Source: an uncultured Eubacteriales bacterium
Lineage (GTDB): Bacteria; Bacillota; Clostridia; Oscillospirales; CAG-272
Length of the DNA stretch: 64,000 nt
NCBI GenBank assembly: GCA_900542425.1
Contig: UQNQ01000001.1
Location: 133,675 to 197,674 of the forward strand
Direction of reading: 5' to 3'
Part shown: piece by piece, positions 46,458-53,103 of the stretch
Layout: each line of letters begins with the position of its first letter
How positions within the stretch are numbered: position 1 is the stretch's first letter
Position numbers and translations under genes: made by a program
The notes under the pieces: model-generated
What the model saw: the letters and a program-made list of their open reading frames with translations, nothing else
Told to the model about the DNA's origin: nothing
Databases searched by the model: none

Positions 46458-46712
46458 TTATCCTTTTAGGTGCATATATTTTTGACGAGTTGCTTCGCCG
46501 CCGCGCATGTGCCGTTCCTGCTTGTTTTGCTCCAAAACGCGTCCGACTTCGCGGTAAAGCCATGGATTGATGGTTTTCAGTCTGTCCGTTACGTCTTTAT
46601 GTACAGTTGATTTGCTGATTCCGAATTTTGCCGCCGCTTTTCGTACGGTATATTTATTTTCAACAATATATTCTCCGAGCTTAATTGCTCTTTCTTCAAC
46701 GATTCCTTTCAA
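46458..46712 (-). CDS. spoIIID: Sporulation transcriptional regulator SpoIIID
   Basis: An 84-residue mother-cell DNA-binding protein that tunes the sigma-E regulon and helps sigma-K synthesis. The HTH is AIKLGEYIVENKYTVRKAAA, KFGISKSTVHKDVTDRLKTI and NPWLYREVGRVL, and the conserved tail is ERHMRGGEATRQKYMHLKG. TTG 46712 is chosen as start because AAGGGGAGG lies six bases upstream and the resulting N-terminus aligns with Bacillus subtilis SpoIIID. It is divergent from the ECF sigma gene. Confidence 0.96.
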   Translation of the reverse strand: MKGIVEERAIKLGEYIVENKYTVRKAAAKFGISKSTVHKDVTDRLKTINPWLYREVGRVLEQNKQERHMRGGEATRQKYMHLKG

Positions 46713-46793
46713 GTCAAGCCTCCCCTTTTCCAAAAATTGATCAGTACATATATATGGGGAGACTAGGACAAATATACCATTTTATTTCTACTA

Positions 46794-46822
46794 TTGACTT
46801 ATAGAAGTAATTATGATATAAT
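46794..46822 (+). promoter_or_regulatory. Promoter of the ECF sigma operon
   Basis: TTGACT (46794-46799), 17 bp, TATAAT (46817-46822), with an extended TG at 46814-46815. It is of vegetative sigma-A type, so the sigma gene has a housekeeping promoter. A 5' leader of about 127 nt precedes the start codon. Confidence 0.88.
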
Positions 46823-46955
46823 TCTAACATGCGAAGCAATCAAGTATTGTATATGAGACGGATTTCTTTCTGAAATTAACATTTAATCTTTCTCCATGTG
46901 GATGTTTCCAAATATCTTTTTGTGTGTTTTGAGTTTGCAAGACGAGGTGCTGTGA

Positions 46956-47549
46956 ATGTTGATAAGTTTGCTTGCTATGTGCTGCAATGAGGAAGAAAAG
47001 AAAAAAATTGAATATGTCTATTTACACTATGGGAAAACCGTATTTTATATTATCAATCAGCAAGTAAATAACCATTCTGTTGTAGAGGATTTGGTGCATG
47101 ATCTTTTTGTAAAATTGATTGAGATGTCCGATCGTTTGGATATTTCAGATCCGGACAAGCTGAAATCTTTTCTGGCTGTTTTGGCGAGGCATACGGCAAG
47201 TGATTTTAATCGGAAAAAGAAAAAGTCTTTGATCGATGATGCAGAGTCCGCTAAAATTTTTGATTTTCTTTCTGATGAGTCCGCAGTATCTCCATTAGAT
47301 TTTGTGATGGGACATGAATATTATGAGAAGATTCTTGCCTGTGTCGAAAAACTCGGCGAAAAAAATAAATCGATTTTTCGGTTAAAGTATTTTTTTGGGT
47401 ATAGCAATGCGGAAATAGCAAAGCTTTTAAATATGTCATCGACAAAAGAAGTAAGCTATAAGCTTTACAGAGAAAAGAAAATGCTTATGAAGATGATAGG
47501 AGGAGATTCGCGCTTTGAAAACAGACAAGAAAAACGAGATGCTTTTTGA
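46956..47549 (+). CDS. ECF-type sigma-70 family RNA polymerase sigma factor
   Basis: A 197-residue sigma factor. Region 2 includes VYLHYGKTVFYIINQQVNNH, VVEDLVHDLFVKLIE and SFLAVLARHTASDFNRKKKK. Region 4 is LGEKNKSIFRLKYFFGYSNA, EIAKLLNMSSTKEVSYKLYR with a terminal KKML. The start ATG 46956 follows GAGGTG by six bases. The downstream DUF4367 gene overlaps by 35 bp, the usual sigma/anti-sigma-like arrangement in gut Clostridia. Its target promoters cannot be read here. It is the nearest upstream operon to the Cas9-like locus, separated from it by a terminator. Confidence 0.9.
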   Translation: MLISLLAMCCNEEEKKKIEYVYLHYGKTVFYIINQQVNNHSVVEDLVHDLFVKLIEMSDRLDISDPDKLKSFLAVLARHTASDFNRKKKKSLIDDAESAKIFDFLSDESAVSPLDFVMGHEYYEKILACVEKLGEKNKSIFRLKYFFGYSNAEIAKLLNMSSTKEVSYKLYREKKMLMKMIGGDSRFENRQEKRDAF

Positions 47550-48270
47550 TGAGCTTTTAAAACAAGCAATAAAAGAAGATTTGGAAAAAGAACTTCTCCT
47601 GATTCCTTCTGAGGAAGAATTGGATAAGGAGGTTGTATTTTCCAAACGTCATCAGAGGCGAATGAGAAAACTATTTGGAGAAGATGTCTTTTGTGAGAAT
47701 AAAGGACATGGAGTCAGTTTAAGTTCCGCTAGACTCTTTCGGATTTTGATTACAGCCGCGTTAATTATCGGTGCGCTGATTATCAGTGCGGCAGTATATG
47801 CTTATTTCAATCCGATAGCGGAGTTCTTCCCCGTTATAAGAGATTTGGAGAAAATTTCTGATTTGGGTCCTGTTCAAAAGGGAAATTTAGAGCTGGAATA
47901 TACGGAAAACACAAAAACCTATCAAAGCATTGAGCAAATGGAACAGGACAAGCATACCGGAGCAATGTATCCTGAAACGGAAGGGACAGCTTTTTCGGTT
48001 GCTTATGTCAGATATACGGATTTTCCGGATAGGAGCGTTGTGCTTGTTTGTATGGAGGATGGGTGCTGTATCAGTGTCTATTTAAATCAATCAGCATATC
48101 TTACTGAAAATCTTCCGGAAGATTGTTATCGAGAGGTCGCAGGCAGGACATGCTGTATTTTGAATGTGAAAAACGGGGTCCAGGCAACCATGACACAAGA
48201 TGACATTGCTTATGTGATTACAGCTCCGGATGAAAATACATTGGAGAATTTAATTGCAATTATTCGATAA
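47515..48270 (+). CDS. DUF4367 membrane protein, probable anti-sigma partner
   Basis: A 251-residue protein from TTG 47515, eight bases after TAGGAGGAG and inside the sigma gene. The cytosolic N-terminal part of about 75 residues is acidic and helical (KKNEMLFDELLKQAIKEDLE). One membrane helix follows (FRILITAALIIGALIISAAV), then an extracytoplasmic DUF4367 domain (GAMYPETEGTAFSVAYVRYT; ITAPDENTLENLIAIIR at the end). Such proteins are found after ECF sigma genes and are presumed to sequester the sigma factor. The inducing signal is unknown. Confidence 0.82.
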   Translation: MKTDKKNEMLFDELLKQAIKEDLEKELLLIPSEEELDKEVVFSKRHQRRMRKLFGEDVFCENKGHGVSLSSARLFRILITAALIIGALIISAAVYAYFNPIAEFFPVIRDLEKISDLGPVQKGNLELEYTENTKTYQSIEQMEQDKHTGAMYPETEGTAFSVAYVRYTDFPDRSVVLVCMEDGCCISVYLNQSAYLTENLPEDCYREVAGRTCCILNVKNGVQATMTQDDIAYVITAPDENTLENLIAIIR

Positions 48271-48304
48271 CTGATTTTGTAAAAATGAGTATAAATAATT
48301 CGAT

Positions 48305-48350
48305 ATTCGCCAATTCCGCGAAAAAAAGCGGAAATTGGCGAATTTTTTTG
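48305..48350 (+). terminator. Terminator of the sigma/DUF4367 operon
   Basis: ATTCGCCAATTCCGC (48305-48319) pairs with GCGGAAATTGGCGAAT (48328-48343, one bulged A). TTTTTTTG follows. It separates the sigma operon from the RNA gene and the Cas9-like gene. Confidence 0.92.
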
Positions 48351-48411
48351 TTTTTTTGTGCGATATTTGAATTTTTTTTACGTATATATATGTGTGAAAA
48401 TTTTTCAGGAC

Positions 48412-48518
48412 AAAAAAAACAAACCGCTGTCAGCGGTTTGTTAACGTCCATCGACGAGTTGGTAAACCAACAAAAGGGGAACCCTTCCATTCAACTCGGA
48501 AAATATATAAGTTAGGCT
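48412..48518 (-). ncRNA. Structured non-coding RNA divergent from the Cas9-like gene (tracrRNA/guide-like)
   Basis: A minus-strand transcript of about 107 nt is bounded by a consensus promoter (48525-48553) and a perfect intrinsic terminator. The terminator pairs AACAAACCGCTG with CAGCGGTTTGTT (48418-48442) and is followed by eight Us. From the predicted start near 48518 come about 20 unpaired nt. A stem CGAGUUG / CAACUCG (48492-48498 and 48455-48461) follows, enclosing a hairpin AAGGG/CCCUU (48474-48486). GUUGG-UUUA-CCAAC (48458-48471) can form instead of the outer stem, so the fold may switch. No open frame with a ribosome binding site is present. A promoter, stem-loops and terminator next to a Cas9-derived gene suggest a tracrRNA or natural single-guide RNA. 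That role is inference. Confidence 0.8.
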
Positions 48519-48524
48519 GTTTTC

Positions 48525-48553
48525 ATTATACTATAAAATTCAAAGGATGTCAA
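48525..48553 (-). promoter_or_regulatory. Consensus promoter of the ncRNA, overlapping a plus-strand -10
   Basis: On the minus strand TTGACA (48553-48548), 17 bp, TATAAT (48530-48525). On the plus strand TATACT (48527-48532) overlaps that -10 by four bases. It could start the Cas9-like mRNA near 48539, just before its Shine-Dalgarno AAAGGA (48542-48547). This gives a compact bidirectional promoter. The plus-strand half lacks a good -35. Confidence 0.85.
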
Positions 48554-48559
48554 TAAAAA

Positions 48560-50386
48560 ATGAAAAAAAAGTCGAATTATGTAATAGGACTCGCCATTGA
48601 TAGGAACGGGATCGGTTATGCTGTTTGCGATATAAGCGGAAAGCCAATGCGTTTCAGAGGAAAAAATATGTGGGGAATTTCATGGGCAGGAGGGTGTCCC
48701 TCTGGGTACCTGTCTTCTCCGACAGAATTTATCCGACAGTTGCAGTTGTTATTCAGTGATGCAATTGCCGAATTTGACGCTGATTTTTTCAATCGTCTTC
48801 GCGGTGGTTTTATCAAAGATGGCGGCAAAGCCAGTTTTATGGGATTCTTGGCAAATTCAGTCGAAGAGGGAAAAAAGTGGCGAAAAAATTATCCGACGAT
48901 TTATCATTTGCGATGTCAACTATCCAAAGAGGAACAAAACGCGGATTTGCGTCTGGTTTATCTAGCATTGCATCATATTTTGAAACGAGGCGGCAATCCT
49001 GCCCGCGGAATTGCTTTTCATGAAAAGCATAAATCGGATCTTATGCTTCTGAAAAAACTTTATCGGAAATATGCACCGGACCGGTATGGCTTCATATTCC
49101 GTCATCATGCACAAGGATGTTACGCAAGTTATACAGCGGCGGTTTGTACGCAGGAGTATTTTTATTCCGTGATACGAAAGGACCTTGGCATCCATTTTGA
49201 TGATTTGGATTTTGTATTTTGTTTTTCCGAGATGGAAAACGGATTCTTTCTGCCGCGCAACGGGGATCTTGGATATTATGAGCCTCCGGCGCCGGACGAA
49301 GTGTCTCGCATTGTACGTATTCAGTCGAAACATTCTTCGTTTTTTAGGCAATATGGAGAACGTATAGAAGAGCTCTGCCAAAGCCGGCGTGACAGATGGC
49401 TTTCCGATTGCTTCTTAGATACGGAGTCTCTGGCAGTGAAACTGGTGAGGGAAGTGATGAAAATAGAAGATGGTAAGCCTGACCGGATTTTTGTTACATA
49501 CGATACGGATGATAAGAGGCTTCATGTTCATATCAGCAATTTCTTGAAACGACTGTCCGAAGTTTCGCGGAATCCGGTATCTTTTTTACCCTATGCTGTC
49601 TTGACAGAGATTAAAAGACATTTTGGCCTATATGACAGCCGTGCCGTGAATGATTGTTATCCTGCACAGAATGCATTTCTCGTTTCGAATCTTGGACTTT
49701 ACTCGACGTATTCCTCCGATTTTGGAGAAACCAAAACCATTCCTTGTGATGCTGTATCGGTATCCGGGTTTCAAGATGCGTCTGCGTTGGCATATACCGA
49801 GGTACTCATCCATCGTCCCCAAATATTGAATCGCATGCGTTCCGTATTTGGATTTTGTGAATGTTATGAATCCGGTATTCCGAATCGGAAAATTTTCTTC
49901 GAGACACAGAATGTTCGGATGAGAAAGAATAAAGAAGAGGGGAAAACAGGGACATTTTCTGCTTTTTTGGGCAAGCGGATTCTTTATCACCAAACGGAGT
50001 ATGGAATATCGGCTTTTGGAGAGGTGGTAAGCCTTGTGCAGCTTATGTTGTCCCGAACATCTTTGGAAACGATAGACGCTATTTTGCATCCGAATGAACA
50101 TAGACCCATTCGGGAAGAGGAATATCGGCGGGTATATGAAGAAATCCTGACAAAGGCAACTCGATTCAATCCCTTCTATAAGCCTTATGCTGCGTTTTCT
50201 GAAGTCCGTTTGAAGGCCTTTTGCGGCCTGTCTTCGGAAAAGAAAAAAAGATGGATTTCTTCTATACTATACGGATTACGGGCGGGAAGATCCTGCGGAA
50301 TGTTGATATCAGAGCTTGACAAAGAGCAAATTTTGCGGATTGATCGCTCTGTCACGGGAATGTTTGAGAAGAAAAGGCGTTCTTGA
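48560..50386 (+). CDS. Cas9-derived protein, nuclease-dead (RuvC residues lost, HNH deleted)
   Basis: A 608-residue protein with the block order of type II-A Cas9. RuvC-I is YVIGLAIDRNGIGYAV then FRGKNMWGI. The REC block is YPTIYHLRCQL with LRLVYLALHHILKRGG (111-144), then HEKHKSDLMLLKKLYRKYAP and IFRHHAQGCYASY (154-191), and ENGFFLPRNG (226-235). RuvC-II is VREVMKIEDGKPDRIFVTYD, RuvC-III is HFGLYDSRAVNDCYPAQNAF, and the C-terminal end is SVTGMFEKK. Catalytic positions of SpCas9 are replaced: D10 by Ala12, E762 by Thr313, H983 by Pro368, D986 by Asn371. Only about 55 residues separate RuvC-II from RuvC-III (over 200 in SpCas9), so HNH is absent. The Arg-rich bridge helix is also reduced. No cas1, cas2 or array is seen. 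Likely role: RNA-guided binding without cutting (inference). Confidence 0.85.
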   Translation: MKKKSNYVIGLAIDRNGIGYAVCDISGKPMRFRGKNMWGISWAGGCPSGYLSSPTEFIRQLQLLFSDAIAEFDADFFNRLRGGFIKDGGKASFMGFLANSVEEGKKWRKNYPTIYHLRCQLSKEEQNADLRLVYLALHHILKRGGNPARGIAFHEKHKSDLMLLKKLYRKYAPDRYGFIFRHHAQGCYASYTAAVCTQEYFYSVIRKDLGIHFDDLDFVFCFSEMENGFFLPRNGDLGYYEPPAPDEVSRIVRIQSKHSSFFRQYGERIEELCQSRRDRWLSDCFLDTESLAVKLVREVMKIEDGKPDRIFVTYDTDDKRLHVHISNFLKRLSEVSRNPVSFLPYAVLTEIKRHFGLYDSRAVNDCYPAQNAFLVSNLGLYSTYSSDFGETKTIPCDAVSVSGFQDASALAYTEVLIHRPQILNRMRSVFGFCECYESGIPNRKIFFETQNVRMRKNKEEGKTGTFSAFLGKRILYHQTEYGISAFGEVVSLVQLMLSRTSLETIDAILHPNEHRPIREEEYRRVYEEILTKATRFNPFYKPYAAFSEVRLKAFCGLSSEKKKRWISSILYGLRAGRSCGMLISELDKEQILRIDRSVTGMFEKKRRS

Positions 50387-50696
50387 TTCAAACGATACAA
50401 ATAAATTTTTCTTTTCATATATTTATTTTTTTAGAGAAAATTGTTTTTTCAGAGAAAAATCACATATATGGCATAGAAATGGATTTCTGTTTCATCCGCT
50501 TGTATTTTTCTTTGTCTTGCGGAATGGTTGGATGAGCGTTCCATTCCATGTCTGCCCAAAAATATAATTTTTCATAAAATGTTTTTGGTTCATTCTGTAT
50601 AAATCGGCGAAAATTGCGGAAAATATCATTGAAAATATTTCAAATATTTGACTCGGTTTACACCGATGACCTTGATAATACGGAGGATTATATAGA
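50387..50696. other. AT-rich intergenic region between the Cas9-like gene and spoVT
   Basis: 310 bp with no supported gene, no CRISPR repeats and no clear terminator. A GGAATGG/CCATTCC inverted repeat lies near 50521-50548. A TTTGACTCGGTTTACACCGATG stretch near 50648 contains a CGGT/ACCG palindrome that may belong to the spoVT promoter, probably of a sporulation type. Confidence 0.4.
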
Positions 50697-51248
50697 ATGA
50701 AAGCTACAGGAATTGTTAGAAGAATCGATGATCTCGGCAGAGTCGTGATTCCAAAGGAAATACGCCGTACTATGCGTATTCGCGAGGGCGATCCGCTTGA
50801 GATTTATACCGACAGGGAAGGAGAGGTTATTTTCAAAAAATATTCCCCGATCGGAGAACTGATGGATTTTGCCGCCGGCTACGCCGAGACTCTTTATAAA
50901 ACCTGCAATATTCCGGTTGCTGTGTGTGATAAGGATTGTATCATTGCTTGCGCCGGCATCTCCAAAAAAGAATTTCTGGAAAAAAAGAATTCCGGTGATT
51001 TAGAAACCATTATTGAAGGCAGAAATCTTTATACCGCCAATGCCTCTGGTGAAAAGATTTTTTTGACAGATGATACTCAGAATTATTATGTTTCTTGCGC
51101 GATGCCGATTTTCGCGGAAGGCGATGTGATCGGCTGCGTCGTATCCGTTGGCAGTACGGACGGTAAAACAGAAATGCTTGGCACCGATACGGAAGTGAAG
51201 TTGATTCAAACCGCCGCCGGCTTCCTCGGCCGCCAACTTGAATCTTAA
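50697..51248 (+). CDS. spoVT: Stage V sporulation protein T
   Basis: A 183-residue AbrB-family regulator. The N-terminal swapped-hairpin DNA-binding domain is MKATGIVRRIDDLGRVVIPK, EIRRTMRIREGDPLEIYTDR and EGEVIFKKYSPIGEL. A GAF-like C-terminal domain follows (TCNIPVAVCDKDCIIACAGI, VSCAMPIFAEGDVIGCVVSV). SpoVT controls the forespore sigma-G regulon. ACGGAGG lies ten bases before the ATG. The GAAA-loop terminator follows immediately. Confidence 0.97.
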   Translation: MKATGIVRRIDDLGRVVIPKEIRRTMRIREGDPLEIYTDREGEVIFKKYSPIGELMDFAAGYAETLYKTCNIPVAVCDKDCIIACAGISKKEFLEKKNSGDLETIIEGRNLYTANASGEKIFLTDDTQNYYVSCAMPIFAEGDVIGCVVSVGSTDGKTEMLGTDTEVKLIQTAAGFLGRQLES

Positions 51249-51286
51249 GAAGAAAAAATCCCGTGGAAACACGGGATTTTTTCTTC
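51249..51286 (+). terminator. spoVT terminator
   Basis: A 17-bp perfect stem (core ATCCCGTG / CACGGGAT) with a GAAA tetraloop and T6. It starts right after the stop codon. Confidence 0.95.
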
Positions 51287-51394
51287 ATTTATCAGAGGCG
51301 CTTGAAAGAAAAAACATGTTTTCTTGTTGAAATTTCTATGAGACTGTGCTATGATAATGCTAAAATTGATTTATTTCCCTGGAGGAAACTACAT

Positions 51395-52684
51395 ATGAAA
51401 ACAATCAAAGCTGCTGTGCTTGGCTGCGGAGATCGCGGCTGTATTTATGCCGATTATGCACTGCGCAATCCGAACGATATGGAGATTGTTGCTGTAGCAG
51501 ATATCAATGAATTGCACCGGGAAGAGGCCCGCGTGCGTTATTCACTGCCGAAAGATCGTGCATTTGATGGAGTGGAATCTTTGATCGCTTCAGGAATTGC
51601 CTGTGATATTGTTATTGATGCAACGATGGACCGTGCGCATTATCCGACGGCGATGGCGCTGCTTCAGGCAAAATACGATGTTTTGCTGGAAAAGCCGGTA
51701 TGTCCAAATAAGGATGAGCTTTTAGAACTGCGCCGTGCGGCACATGAAAACGGCTGTAGGCTCATTGTCTGTCATGTCCTGCGGTATACGCCGTTTTATT
51801 CCGCTGTCAAAAAAGTGATTTCCGACGGAAAAATCGGAAGAGTCAGAAGCATGGAAATGACAGAGCATGTGGGGATGGCACATTTTATCGACTCCTTTGT
51901 GCGCGGCAAATGGAACAGTGAGGAGCAATGCGGTTCGGGACTTCTTCTCGCAAAATGCTGTCATGACATGGATTTGATGTGCTGGCTTGGAGACGCGTCT
52001 CGTCCAAAGTATGTGACAAGTCTCGGGTTCCGGGAAAACTTTGTGCCGCGCAATGCGCCGGAAGGAGCAACAAAACGATGCTTTGACTGTCCGCATGAAA
52101 AAACATGCAACTATTCAGCGGTAAAAATTCATCTTGACCGCGATACGATGCCTTTCCAAACATGGGCCGGGATCGGCAAGCCGGTTGACACTATCACGAG
52201 GGAAGAGAAAATTGAGTATATGAAACGCTCTGCCTATGGACTTTGTGCCTACAACAGCGGCGGAGATATTGTCGACAATCAAAATGTCATTGTCGCGTTT
52301 GAGAACGGGTCTATGGGAACGCTGAATCTTGTCGGTGCCTGTGCCAAACCGGAACGGTATCTGCACATTGTAGGCACAGACGGGGAGATTGAGGGTGTTT
52401 TTGAGGAAAATCAGTTCGAGTTGAGAATTTTCACACGTGAAAATGACAGATATTCATACGATACCGAAATCATTTCCACACTTGAGCACAGTGATTTGGG
52501 CAAGCATGGCGGCGGTGACAATGAAATGATGCGTCATTTGGTCGAGTATTTGCGTACCGGCCGCCCGACAGCGTCGCTGACGTCCATTGACACCTCGATC
52601 GACGGACATTTGTGCGTATATGCGGCGGAAATCAGCCGAAACGAACATAGAACCGTCGATCTTGCGGAGCTTGAACAGGCATAA
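51395..52684 (+). CDS. Gfo/Idh/MocA family oxidoreductase
   Basis: A 429-residue NAD(P)-dependent oxidoreductase. The Rossmann domain has KAAVLGCGDRGCIYADYA and VAVADINELHREEARVRY. The family motif is DVLLEKPVCPNKDELLELRR with the catalytic lysine. A CFDCPHEKTCNYSA segment with cysteines in the substrate domain is common in the Oscillospira/Bacillota subfamily. The C-terminal HGGGDNEMMRHLVEYLRTGR precedes a conserved histidine in SIDGHLCVYAAE. Start 51395 follows GGAGGAAAC. It probably oxidises a sugar or inositol derivative; no pathway genes are adjacent. Confidence 0.9.
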   Translation: MKTIKAAVLGCGDRGCIYADYALRNPNDMEIVAVADINELHREEARVRYSLPKDRAFDGVESLIASGIACDIVIDATMDRAHYPTAMALLQAKYDVLLEKPVCPNKDELLELRRAAHENGCRLIVCHVLRYTPFYSAVKKVISDGKIGRVRSMEMTEHVGMAHFIDSFVRGKWNSEEQCGSGLLLAKCCHDMDLMCWLGDASRPKYVTSLGFRENFVPRNAPEGATKRCFDCPHEKTCNYSAVKIHLDRDTMPFQTWAGIGKPVDTITREEKIEYMKRSAYGLCAYNSGGDIVDNQNVIVAFENGSMGTLNLVGACAKPERYLHIVGTDGEIEGVFEENQFELRIFTRENDRYSYDTEIISTLEHSDLGKHGGGDNEMMRHLVEYLRTGRPTASLTSIDTSIDGHLCVYAAEISRNEHRTVDLAELEQA

Positions 52685-52810
52685 ACTATTTTAAAAGGAC
52701 AATAGAATTCTGTTGACGGATGTGCTTGTTGGCGTGTGAGGATGGCCAAACCTATCCCATACGGATTGGAATTTTATATTTTACAATGGGAACAACGTGA
52801 TTCCGCTTCT

Positions 52811-52846
52811 CAGACGGCACGGTCTATGACCGCGCCGTCTGTTTTT
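52811..52846 (+). terminator. Terminator of the oxidoreductase gene
   Basis: CAGACGGC.CGGTC pairs with GACCG.GCCGTCTG around TAT with one mismatch, then TTTTTAT. Confidence 0.92.
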
Positions 52847-53103
52847 ATGGCGGAAGCTTATATGAAAAGTTTTCGTTTGAAAAATTGTTGATTTTGACGG
52901 TGATCCGGAGTGATATTTGCTTTTTGGATGAAAAACAGCAATTCGGTTATTGCGAGCGGTTCTAAGGTCCGGTGTGCATGCCGATTAGCGTGATTGGCGG
53001 AAAAATCTTGCAGGATGCGTACAAACCCTTTTGGCTCTTTTTTCATATGATATAACGGCGGGAAACCCGCCCAGTAACTTTAGAAAGTTTGAGGTGATTT
53101 TCG
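52847..53103. other. Intergenic region before aspartate kinase
   Basis: 257 bp with no supported gene. A GGCGGG-AAA-CCCGCC hairpin lies near 53057-53071 just before the lysC ribosome binding site. No lysine riboswitch core is recognisable; the space between hairpin and start is too short for one. Confidence 0.4.

Noticed and set aside
48412..48518. The RNA upstream of the Cas9-like gene as a riboswitch or plus-strand attenuator
   Set aside because: Promoter, U-tract and terminator orientation all fit the minus strand, so it is transcribed away from the protein gene and cannot be its leader.
48560..50386. The Cas9-like gene as a recent pseudogene fragment
   Set aside because: The frame is uninterrupted over 608 codons. 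Both the N-terminal RuvC-I block and the very C-terminal SVTGMFE motif are retained, and deletions fall at domain boundaries.
52858..53046. Minus-strand frame of 62 codons before aspartate kinase
   Set aside because: No Shine-Dalgarno, no known motif, and it would overlap the leader of the kinase gene.
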